DNA of 39,347 nucleotides, taken from CAYONP01 sp964405335 (GTDB taxonomy: Bacteria > Armatimonadota > UBA10988). The notes below the pieces were generated by a model. That model was not told the origin of the DNA and did no database searches. It was given only the letters and a program-made list of their open reading frames with translations. Below are positions 1 through 6,736 of this stretch, in pieces. Numbering within the stretch: the first letter of the stretch is position 1; the number at the start of each line of letters is the position of its first letter. The stretch covers positions 1 through 39,347 of the forward strand of contig CAYONP010000054.1 of NCBI GenBank assembly GCA_964405335.1. The letters are read 5' to 3'. The position numbers were made by a program, and so were the translations under genes.

Positions 1-12
1 TCGGCCCTGACT

Positions 13-45
13 CCCCTCTCCCTGGCGCCGCGCCAGGGGGAGGGG
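13..45. repeat. Inverted repeat, 15-base arms, 3-base loop
   Basis: Arms 13-27 and 31-45 pair at 14 of 15 positions around the loop 28-30. The arms are CCCCTCTCCCTGGCG and its near reverse complement. It would form a strong hairpin in RNA from either strand, but no T-run follows, so it could be a terminator of a gene to the left or simply part of an intergenic repeat. A related block lies near 351-380. Confidence 0.6.
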
Positions 46-89
46 TCGGGGGTGGTGGGCGTGCCGCCGACTTGGCCGTCGCCGCCGGA

Positions 90-112
90 GGGCGGGGACG
101 CCCGCGCTCCGT
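90..112. repeat. 23-bp direct repeat, copy 1
   Basis: Bases 90-112 are identical to 415-437. The two copies lie on either side of the poly-G run and N gap and in the same orientation. A repeat in this position is a plausible reason for the assembler to have broken and scaffolded here. Confidence 0.7.
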
Positions 113-206
113 CGCCCGTGCGGCCGTCCGACGCGTAGGTCGACCGTCCCGGTCGACTCTCAACGCAGGCGCCGCCCGCAAGCCCCCACCCCCGACCCCT
201 CCCCCG

Positions 207-242
<36 letters not shown>

Positions 243-285
243 CGGGGGGGGGCGGGGGGCCCGCCGCCCCGCGGCGCCCCCCGGG

Positions 286-295
286 NNNNNNNNNN
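286..295. other. Scaffold gap (10 N)
   Basis: Ten undefined bases, a conventional placeholder length. The true distance between the flanks is unknown. Confidence 0.95.
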
Positions 296-414
296 GGTTG
301 GGGGCGGCCGGGGGCCCCCCCCGGCCCTCCCCCCCCCCCCCGGGCCCCCGCGCCAGGGGTCGGGGTCGGGGGTGGGGGCCTTGCCCCCTACATGCGTCGG
401 ATATCGCCGGCGGC

Positions 415-437
415 GGGCGGGGACGCCCGCGCTCCGT
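415..437. repeat. 23-bp direct repeat, copy 2
   Basis: Identical to 90-112, on the other side of the gap and about 90 bases upstream of the polymerase gene. Similarity extends loosely into the flanking CGTCGGA-containing sequence, which also has a weaker echo at 491-520. Confidence 0.7.
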
Positions 438-528
438 GGCTGGCGAGCCGACTCGTAGAGCGGGCAGGCACGGCGGCCTGCCCCGACAACCGTCGGACAT
501 CGCATCGCCGGCGGCGGACGAGGTGCGG

Positions 529-3500
529 ATGAGCGGATTCGTCCATCTCCGGGTGACGAGCTGCTACAGCTTCCTGCGCGGTGCTGGGCATCCTGAGGAG
601 TATGCCGAGCGCGCCGCCGAGCTGGGTATGTCGGCCTGCGCGCTGGCCGAGGAGGATTATCTCTGCGGGCTGGTCCGCTTTGAGGGCGCCGCGCGCGCGG
701 CGGGGGTGCGGCCAATCCTCGGCGGGGGGGTGACCGGCGAGCTCGGGCCGGTCGCCTTCCTGTGCCGCAACCGCGACGGCTATCGCCAGTTGTGCCGGCT
801 GGTCAGCCGCGCGCACCTGGCCCATCCGCGCGGTGAGCCGTTCGCCTCGCTGGCCGACTATCAGGCCACCGCCGGCGACGGCTTCTATGTCCTGACCGGC
901 GGCCGGCGCGGGCCGCTGGCCCAGCTCCTGCGCCAGGGCGACGAACCGGCGGCCGAACGCTGGCTGCGCCGCCTCTGCGCCTGGTATGGCCGGCCGCAGG
1001 TGGTCGTCGAGCTGCAGCGCCTCGGTTGTCCCGGCGACGACCGGCTGGTCGCCCGCCAGGTTGCCCTGGCCCGGCGCCTGGGGCTCCGCTACGCGGCCAC
1101 CTGCGACGTGCGTTATGTCCGGCCCGACGCGCTGCCGTTGTATGACATCCTGGTCTGCACGCGGCATCTGCAGACGGTCGACACGCCGTTTGCCGGCCGG
1201 CCGGTCAACGACCTGCAGTTCCTCGCCTCGGGCAAGCTGATGCGCCAGCGGTTCGCCGACCTGCCCGAGGCGATCGACGAGACCGAGCGGATCGCCGCCG
1301 GCTGTGCCGAGCTCGAACTCTCGGCCGACCGCATCGTGCCCTCGTTCAACGGCGTGCCCGAGGCCGAGCAGGCGGCGCTGCTCGGCCGGCTGGCCTTCGA
1401 CGGCCTGCGCGAGCGCTACCCGCGCGAGCTGTGGCGGAAGGTCGAGACGCGGCTGTGGGAGGAGCTGCGGATCATCCACACGCTCCGCCTCGAAGGCTAC
1501 TTCCTGCTCGTCTGGGATGTCTGCCGCTGGGCCCGCGAGCAGGGCATCCGCTGCGCCGGCCGCGGCAGCGCCGCCGGCAGCGTGGCCTGCTATGTCTTGC
1601 GGATCACCAATGTCGACGCCTATCGCCGCGACATCACGCCGGCGCGGTTCCTCAATGAGGAGCGCACCGAGAGCCTGCCCGACATCGACGTCGACTTCGA
1701 CCGCGACGGTCGCGACCCGGTGATCGACTATCTCGTCGCCCGCTACGGCAGCGACTGCGTGGCGCTGACCGGCACCTTCCAGCGTTACCACGCGAGGAGC
1801 GCCATCCGCGATGTCGGCCGCGCGCTGGCGCTGCCGCCCGAGGACGTCGACCGGTTGGCCAAGAGCCTGCCCAGCATCGCCGCCGACAGAATCGACGAGG
1901 CCGGGGTGAAGATGCCCGACGTGCGCCACAGCCCGTGGGCCGAGGCGCGGTATGACCGGCTGCGCGAGCTGGTGCCCCGCCTGGCCGGCATCCCGCGGCA
2001 TCTCGGCACGCACCTGGGCGGGGTGATCATCAGCCCCACGCCGCTGAGCGACCACATCGGCGTGCAGTGGGCGGCCAAGCCGTTCCGCGTGGTGCAGGGC
2101 GACAAAGAAGACGTCGAGGACCGGCTGTGCAAGTTCGACTGCCTCTGCCTGCCGATGTTCAGCGTGCTCGAGGCGGCCAACCGGTTCATCCGGCTCGAGC
2201 AGCCCGAGTTCGAGATCTTCGACGTGCCGATCGACGACGAGGCGACCTACGCGCGGATCCGCCGCAGCGAGACAGTCGGCGCCTTCGAGGTTGGCAGCCC
2301 GGCCCAGCGCGCTCTCCACGCCCGGCTGCACTGCGACTGCTTCGAGCCGCTGGTCGCCGCCCTGGCGCTGATCCGCCCGGGGCCGATCAAGGGCAACATG
2401 GTCGAGCACTACCTCAAACGCCGGCACGGCGAGGAGCCGATCGAGTACTGGCTGCCCGGCCTCGAGCCGGTGCTGGCCAAGACCTACGGTGTGCTGGTCT
2501 ATCAGGAGCAGGTGATTGAGGTCGCCCGCATCGCCGGCGGCCTGACCCCCGCCGAGGGCGACATCCTGCGCCGCGGCATCAGCCACTACCGCAGCGACGC
2601 GGCGATGCAAAAACTGGGCGAGTCGTTCTGCGCCAAGGCGGTGGCCAACGGCATCCGGCCCGAGCTGGCGGCGGCCATCTTCGAGGCGGTCCAGGCCTTT
2701 GCCGGCTACGGCTTCTGCGAGAGCCACGCCGCCGCCTTCGCCGACACCGCTTACCGCAGCGTCTACTTGATCGAGCACCACCCGGCGGCCTACTTCGCCG
2801 GCCTGCTGCGCAACCAGCCGATGGGCTTCTACCCGATGCACACCATCGTCGGCCTGGTCCAGCGCCGCGGGATTGAGGTGGTGCCCCCCTGCCTCAACAC
2901 CGGCCCGGCGCGGACCGAGGCGCGCGGCGAGCGGATCCACCTCGGCCTGGCGCAGATCAAGCGGATCACCCGTGACGCGGCCGAGGCGATCGTCGCCGGC
3001 CGGCCGTACCGCTCGCTGGGCGACCTGCAGCGCCGCGCCGGGCTGCCCCGTGACCGGTTGATCAGCCTGGTCCGCGCCGGCGCCTGCGACTGCCTGAGCG
3101 ACCACCGCCGGATGCTGCTGTGGCAGATTCACGAGCTGCCCGGCGCCTCGCCCGACGGCGCGCCGCGGCTTGATTTCGAGCTGCCCGACCCACCGCTCGA
3201 CCAGCGGCTGCCGCGCTTTGAGCCGTGGGATCAGATCGCCGGCGAGTGGGACAACCTGGGCTTTTCGCTCTCGGGCCACCCCGTCGCCCTGGCGCGCGCC
3301 GAGCTGGCGCGCAGCCGGATCGAGCCGGTGGCGGCGACCGTCGGCGCCAAGCCCGACACGCGGTTCCGGGTCGCCGGGCTGGTCATGCGCCCACACCGCC
3401 CGCCGACGCGGACCGGCCGCAACACACTCTTCTTCGACCTCGAAGACGAGACGGGGATCGTCTCGGTGACCTGCTTCCGCGAGGTCTACCAGCGCGACGG

Positions 3501-3645
3501 CCACCTGGTGCTGCAGAACCCGATGGTGGTGGTCGACGGCAAGATCGACCGGCGCACCGGCCAGAGCCTGATCGCCGACCGCGTGCGGGCCATGCCGGCG
3601 ACGGTCAAGCGCGCCAGCTCACCCCATGCGCGGACGCTGTACTAG
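529..3645 (+). CDS. dnaE2: DNA polymerase III alpha subunit, error-prone DnaE2/ImuC type
   Basis: A C-family DNA polymerase of 1038 residues, shorter than the replicative DnaE (about 1160) and close to DnaE2/ImuC, which does mutagenic translesion synthesis in the cytoplasm. Seen in order: a PHP domain at the N-terminus, a GRGSAAGS motif (about 345-352), catalytic PDIDVDF with D385 and D387, the third aspartate in KFDCLCL (D537), the VYQEQV segment (about 658), a helix-hairpin-helix region and a C-terminal OB fold (about 945-1030) at which the protein ends, as in DnaE2. The PHP metal site is degenerate: HLRVTS replaces HxHxxS, and AEED replaces the usual TDHD-like motif, so proofreading by this domain is unlikely. 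The ATG at 529 was chosen because the PHP domain begins right after it and GAGGTG lies just upstream; a longer frame would cross the gap. No imuA or imuB is visible, but the upstream side is cut. A second, non-mutagenic DnaE is a less likely alternative. Confidence 0.85.
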   Translation: MSGFVHLRVTSCYSFLRGAGHPEEYAERAAELGMSACALAEEDYLCGLVRFEGAARAAGVRPILGGGVTGELGPVAFLCRNRDGYRQLCRLVSRAHLAHPRGEPFASLADYQATAGDGFYVLTGGRRGPLAQLLRQGDEPAAERWLRRLCAWYGRPQVVVELQRLGCPGDDRLVARQVALARRLGLRYAATCDVRYVRPDALPLYDILVCTRHLQTVDTPFAGRPVNDLQFLASGKLMRQRFADLPEAIDETERIAAGCAELELSADRIVPSFNGVPEAEQAALLGRLAFDGLRERYPRELWRKVETRLWEELRIIHTLRLEGYFLLVWDVCRWAREQGIRCAGRGSAAGSVACYVLRITNVDAYRRDITPARFLNEERTESLPDIDVDFDRDGRDPVIDYLVARYGSDCVALTGTFQRYHARSAIRDVGRALALPPEDVDRLAKSLPSIAADRIDEAGVKMPDVRHSPWAEARYDRLRELVPRLAGIPRHLGTHLGGVIISPTPLSDHIGVQWAAKPFRVVQGDKEDVEDRLCKFDCLCLPMFSVLEAANRFIRLEQPEFEIFDVPIDDEATYARIRRSETVGAFEVGSPAQRALHARLHCDCFEPLVAALALIRPGPIKGNMVEHYLKRRHGEEPIEYWLPGLEPVLAKTYGVLVYQEQVIEVARIAGGLTPAEGDILRRGISHYRSDAAMQKLGESFCAKAVANGIRPELAAAIFEAVQAFAGYGFCESHAAAFADTAYRSVYLIEHHPAAYFAGLLRNQPMGFYPMHTIVGLVQRRGIEVVPPCLNTGPARTEARGERIHLGLAQIKRITRDAAEAIVAGRPYRSLGDLQRRAGLPRDRLISLVRAGACDCLSDHRRMLLWQIHELPGASPDGAPRLDFELPDPPLDQRLPRFEPWDQIAGEWDNLGFSLSGHPVALARAELARSRIEPVAATVGAKPDTRFRVAGLVMRPHRPPTRTGRNTLFFDLEDETGIVSVTCFREVYQRDGHLVLQNPMVVVDGKIDRRTGQSLIADRVRAMPATVKRASSPHARTLY

Positions 3646-3661
3646 GCGTGGCCAGAGCGGC

Positions 3662-3883
3662 TCAGCGAATGACCCGGCCCTCTTCCTGCCCGCCAGCACC
3701 CGCCGGCTCGCCGGGCGGAGGTTCGGGCGTCGGCGGCGGCGATGACTCGCCCCGCTGAATGGCCTCCTGCGTCTGTTGCGACACCGGCCCGAGCTCCTCC
3801 TCCTGCGGCTTGGGTCCACACGCCACGCAGGCGAACACGAGGGCCAGCGAGAGCAGCCCCATCACTCCACGCGACAGCTTCAT
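3662..3883 (-). CDS. Small predicted lipoprotein, unknown function
   Basis: A 73-residue protein with a positively charged start (MKLSRG), a hydrophobic stretch at about 7-21 and a cysteine at 22 in the sequence CVAC, followed by a hydrophilic Glu/Pro/Gln-rich tail. This is the layout of a lipoprotein signal peptide, although the lipobox has an unusual cysteine at -3, and C19 is an alternative. The start at 3883 is supported by GGGAG six bases upstream. The gene lies 65 bases downstream of the pseudopilin and beyond a strong hairpin, and it converges on the polymerase gene with a 16-base gap. Probably anchored in the cell envelope. No family recognised. Confidence 0.6.
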   Translation of the reverse strand: MKLSRGVMGLLSLALVFACVACGPKPQEEELGPVSQQTQEAIQRGESSPPPTPEPPPGEPAGAGGQEEGRVIR

Positions 3884-3905
3884 GGTCACTCCCGTGAAGA
3901 ACGAT

Positions 3906-3934
3906 GCCACGGCGCGCGGGTCGCGCGCCGTGGC
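3906..3934 (-). terminator. Perfect 13-bp stem hairpin downstream of the pseudopilin gene
   Basis: Arms 3906-3918 and 3922-3934 are exactly complementary over 13 GC-rich bases around the loop 3919-3921. The hairpin starts 15 bases after the pseudopilin stop codon. On the minus strand it is followed by ATCGTTCTTC, a moderately T-rich stretch, so intrinsic termination or 3'-end protection of the pseudopilin transcript is likely. It also lies in the leader of the lipoprotein gene. Confidence 0.7.
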
Positions 3935-3948
3935 TCAGGTCGGACCGC

Positions 3949-4719
3949 TCAGTCGTTCGGATCCCACGAGATGAGGTTCTTCGGCGACAGCAGCGCCTTG
4001 TTGCGCATCGACTTGACATGGCCGTCGCAGAAGGCGTAGGTCCCCAGCTCGAGGTGAGCGCCCATGGCCATTCGGCCGTCGGTGCCGTAGGCAATCACGC
4101 TCGGATAGGTGGGATAGGTCGAGATCTGGTAGTTGTACCAGCGGTAGTAGGTGTACGACTCACGGCGCTGGAGGTCCATCCAGAGTTCATAGAGCATCAG
4201 CGTCTCGGCCGGCGCCGGGATGCCCGCCAACGAGCGCGAATGGCTGTTGGCTGGGTTCGTGCTCGCCCGCTGATTGCCGTAGATGCCCCACTGCTCGGAG
4301 TCGGTCCAGGCCGGCCCGTGCCACGGCCCGGTGTAGCTGAGCCAGGGCTCGCCCATGCCGTCGCCGTTGCAGTCGTTGGCCGCCGAGGCCGCCGTGGACC
4401 GAGAGATGCTGTCCGACGGGCAGACCCAGACCTGGTGGTTCTTGACGTACGGGTCGGTCCCGTTTTCCATGCCGTTGGCGCAGTCGGTCGGTGGGTTGAA
4501 CGTCCCCCAGCCGCCGGCGCGCAGCCAGGGCATGACCTCGTCGAAGTCCTGGTTGTACTGGATGATCGCCATGCTGAGCTGCTTCAGGTTCGAGACGCAC
4601 GAGCTCTGCCGTGCCTTCTCGCGGGCCTTGGCGAAGACCGGGAACAGAATCGCCGCCAGGATGGCGATGATGGCGATCACGACCAGCAGCTCGATCAGAG
4701 TGAACGCTCGTCGCTTCAT
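3949..4719 (-). CDS. Type II secretion/type IV pilin-like protein with H-X9-DG C-terminal signature
   Basis: A 256-residue secreted pseudopilin. Residues 5-20 read FTLIELLVVIAIIAIL, the class III signal and helix, with the conserved Glu at +5 of the mature protein. Cleavage by prepilin peptidase is expected before F5 (after Ala rather than the usual Gly). The next segment, FPVFAKAREKARQSSC, is typical of Armatimonadota members of the prepilin-type N-terminal/DUF1559-like family. Near the C-terminus, FCDGHV matches the processing-associated H-X9-DG element. Such proteins are often encoded singly and in many copies in these phyla; their function is unknown but probably involves envelope or secreted pilus-like structures. 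The start is fixed by AAGGAGG seven bases upstream. It lies 25 bases downstream of the extended frame of the small membrane protein, suggesting one transcript. Confidence 0.9.
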   Translation of the reverse strand: MKRRAFTLIELLVVIAIIAILAAILFPVFAKAREKARQSSCVSNLKQLSMAIIQYNQDFDEVMPWLRAGGWGTFNPPTDCANGMENGTDPYVKNHQVWVCPSDSISRSTAASAANDCNGDGMGEPWLSYTGPWHGPAWTDSEQWGIYGNQRASTNPANSHSRSLAGIPAPAETLMLYELWMDLQRRESYTYYRWYNYQISTYPTYPSVIAYGTDGRMAMGAHLELGTYAFCDGHVKSMRNKALLSPKNLISWDPND

Positions 4720-4744
4720 GCGCTTCCTCCTTCCAGCCGCGCCG

Positions 4745-4810
4745 TCACTCCGGGTCGGCCGGCGCCTCAGGCGCCTCCGGCACCGCGGGTGCGGCGGGCG
4801 GGGCCTCGCC
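4745..4810 (-). other. In-frame Pro/Ala/Glu-rich continuation after a TAG stop
   Basis: After the TAG of the small membrane protein (4811-4813), the same frame stays open for 21 codons to a TGA at 4745-4747. The encoded peptide, starting GEAPPAAPAVPEAPEAP, has the same Pro/Ala-rich character as the tail before the stop. The natural reading is that the ancestral protein was longer and the TAG is a recent nonsense mutation, a base error, or a read-through site. Confidence 0.5.
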
Positions 4811-5023
4811 CTAGGGTGCCGGTGTGCCCGGCCCGGGCGGCGACGCCCCCTGCTGTCTCAGGTACTCGTCGTAGGGAATGTCAGGTGGCATCGGGACGAT
4901 GATCTCTTCCGGTCCACGCATCGCCTTCTGACCCGACCAGACCGCCACGCCCACGGCCACCAGGGCGACCACGAGCACCACGGCCAGAACGATCGGCTTG
5001 CCGCTGCGTGCCGGCTCTTCCAT
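4811..5023 (-). CDS. Small single-pass membrane protein, unknown function
   Basis: A 70-residue protein with a short charged N-terminus, one strong transmembrane helix at about 11-29 (IVLAVVLVVALVAVGVAV) and a hydrophilic tail that becomes rich in Pro and Gly. GGAGG lies about ten bases upstream of the ATG, and a good sigma-70 promoter lies at 5102-5130. It appears to be the first gene of the transcript that includes the pseudopilin, so a role near the pilin in the envelope is possible. The tail seems to continue in frame beyond the TAG stop. No family recognised. Confidence 0.6.
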   Translation of the reverse strand: MEEPARSGKPIVLAVVLVVALVAVGVAVWSGQKAMRGPEEIIVPMPPDIPYDEYLRQQGASPPGPGTPAP

Positions 5024-5101
5024 CCCTCGCCGCCTCCTCCCGCGCGCCGGCGTACCCGCCGGCGGTAGACCGCACCCACCTCGGACCGACTATCCCTGCT
5101 C

Positions 5102-5130
5102 ATTATGCGATCGGCGTGACTGCGATGCAA
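5102..5130 (-). promoter_or_regulatory. Sigma-70 type promoter for the small membrane protein/pseudopilin transcript
   Basis: Reading leftward: TTGCAT (5130-5125) as -35, a spacer of exactly 17 bases, then CATAAT (5107-5102) as -10. These AT-containing hexamers stand out in a 70% GC background. The start codon of the downstream gene is at 5023, giving a leader of about 70 bases. It is back-to-back with the lysS promoter. Confidence 0.6.
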
Positions 5131-5174
5131 CGATTCTGTTTCGAGTCCGATTGGGCCTTCGGGCGCGCACCGCG

Positions 5175-5203
5175 TTGGCAGAACTCCCCGGCGCGGCTAT
5201 CAT
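5175..5203 (+). promoter_or_regulatory. Sigma-70 type promoter for lysS
   Basis: TTGGCA (5175-5180), a 17-base spacer and TATCAT (5198-5203). Transcription would begin near 5210, which places the upstream in-frame ATG (5202) inside the -10 box and so supports ATG 5226 as the true lysS start, with a short leader of about 16 bases. Confidence 0.65.
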
Positions 5204-5225
5204 GGTCAGCTCGCCGAGATGTCGC

Positions 5226-6716
5226 ATGGAACCCGACGATCCGCTGGTCGCCCAGAGGCTGGACAAGCTGCACCGTCTGCAGGCCGCCGGCCGCGATCCG
5301 TTCGAGACCACCCGCTATGCGCGCACGCACCGCGCCGCCGAAGTGACCGACGGGTTCGACCAGCTCGCGGGGCAGACCGTTCGCGTCGCCGGCCGACTTC
5401 ACTCGCTGCGTGGCGCGGGCAAGGCGCAGTTCTGGGACCTCTACGACCAGAGCGGCAAGGTGCAGATCTTCGTCCGCCTCGATGCCGTCGGCGCCGAGGC
5501 CTTCGCCGAGCTGACCGAGAGCCTCGACGCGGGCGACTTCGTCGGCGTCGAAGGCACCGTCGAGCGGACCCGCATGGGCGAGATCTCGGTCTTCGCCAGT
5601 CAGGTCACCCTGCTGGCCAAAGCGCTGCGGCCGGCGCCGCTGGGCAAAGAGAAGGAAGGCCACGCCTGGCACCGCCTGAGCGATGTCGAGCAACGCTACC
5701 GCCAGCGCTACGTCGACCTGTTCGTCAACCGTGAGGTGCGCGAGGTTTTCGTCGCCCGCTCGCGGATTGTCCAGGCGCTGCGCGACACGCTCATCGGCGA
5801 GGGCTTTCTCGAGGTCGAGACGCCGGTCCTGCAGCCGATCCACGGCGGCGCGGCGGCGCGGCCGTTCGCCACGCATCACAACGCGCTCGATTGCGAGCTC
5901 TACCTCCGCATCGCGCCCGAACTGTATCTCAAGCGGCTGCTCGTCGGCGGCCTGGAGCAGGTGTTCGAGATCGCGCGCAACTTCCGCAACGAGGGCGTCG
6001 ACACGCAGCACAACCCCGAGTTCACCATGCTCGAGGCCTACTGGGCCTATGCCGACTACGAGCAGGTGATGGAGCTGACCGAGCGGATGGTCTGCGCCGC
6101 CTGCCGCGCGGTGCACGGCGGGCTCCGTTTCACCCACCGCGGCGAGACGCTCGACCTGACCCCGCCGTGGCGCCGGCTGCGGCTGTACGACGCGGTGGCC
6201 GAGGCGACCGGGCACGACCTGAGCAACGTTGGCGGTGACGAGGCGGTGGCGCGGCGGGTGGCCGGCGAGGTCGGGGTGCCGTTGCAGGCGAGCGACGGGT
6301 TCGGGCAGATTGTCGACGCCATCCTGAAGAAATACGTGATGCAGCGAACCGTGCAGCCCACCTTCATCGTCGAGTACCCTGTGGAGTTGAGCCCTCTGGC
6401 CAAGCGCAAGCCCGGTCAGCCCGCGCTGACCGAGCGGTTCCAGCCGGTGATTGGCGGTCTCGAGATTGGCAACGCCTTCTCGGAGCTGAACAACCCGGTC
6501 GACCAACGCGAGCGGTTCGAGGCGCAGCAGGATCGCGCGGCGCGCGGCGACGACGAGGCGATGCCGTTCGACGAGGACTATGTCACCGCGCTCGAGTACG
6601 GCATGCCGCCGGCGGGCGGGCTGGGGATCGGCATCGACCGGCTGGTCATGCTGCTCTGCGACCAGCCGAGCATCCGCGACGTGATTCTGTTCCCCGGCCT
6701 GCGACCCGAGAGCTGA
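5226..6716 (+). CDS. lysS: Lysine--tRNA ligase, class II
   Basis: Joins lysine to tRNA(Lys) using ATP in the cytoplasm. The protein has 496 residues, the usual length. An N-terminal OB-fold anticodon-binding domain covers about 55-150 (GQTVRVAGRLHSLRGAGKAQ and following). The class II catalytic core follows: motif 1 around 175-200 (EGFLEVETPVLQPIHGGA), motif 2 at about 247-260 (FEIARNFRNEG, then HNPEFTMLE) and motif 3 at about 460-475 (GGLGIGIDRLVMLL). The start was chosen from the promoter position; there is no clear ribosome binding site, which suits a near-leaderless message. The next gene begins 20 bases after the stop. Confidence 0.96.
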   Translation: MEPDDPLVAQRLDKLHRLQAAGRDPFETTRYARTHRAAEVTDGFDQLAGQTVRVAGRLHSLRGAGKAQFWDLYDQSGKVQIFVRLDAVGAEAFAELTESLDAGDFVGVEGTVERTRMGEISVFASQVTLLAKALRPAPLGKEKEGHAWHRLSDVEQRYRQRYVDLFVNREVREVFVARSRIVQALRDTLIGEGFLEVETPVLQPIHGGAAARPFATHHNALDCELYLRIAPELYLKRLLVGGLEQVFEIARNFRNEGVDTQHNPEFTMLEAYWAYADYEQVMELTERMVCAACRAVHGGLRFTHRGETLDLTPPWRRLRLYDAVAEATGHDLSNVGGDEAVARRVAGEVGVPLQASDGFGQIVDAILKKYVMQRTVQPTFIVEYPVELSPLAKRKPGQPALTERFQPVIGGLEIGNAFSELNNPVDQRERFEAQQDRAARGDDEAMPFDEDYVTALEYGMPPAGGLGIGIDRLVMLLCDQPSIRDVILFPGLRPES

Positions 6717-6736
6717 GGGCTCGGCGAGGAGCCGTC

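Noticed and set aside
298..528. N-terminal extension of the polymerase frame from an ATG at 298
   Set aside because: It runs from the N gap through repeat and C/G-rich sequence; the PHP domain begins right after ATG 529, which has a ribosome binding site.
388..3504. Long minus-strand frame opposite the polymerase
   Set aside because: Typical of antisense frames in 70% GC DNA. Its residues are Ala/Gly/Arg/Val-rich without motifs, and the plus strand carries a complete polymerase.
5103..6506. Long minus-strand frame opposite lysS
   Set aside because: Low-complexity Arg/Leu/Gly/Val composition and no motif; lysS is unmistakable on the plus strand.
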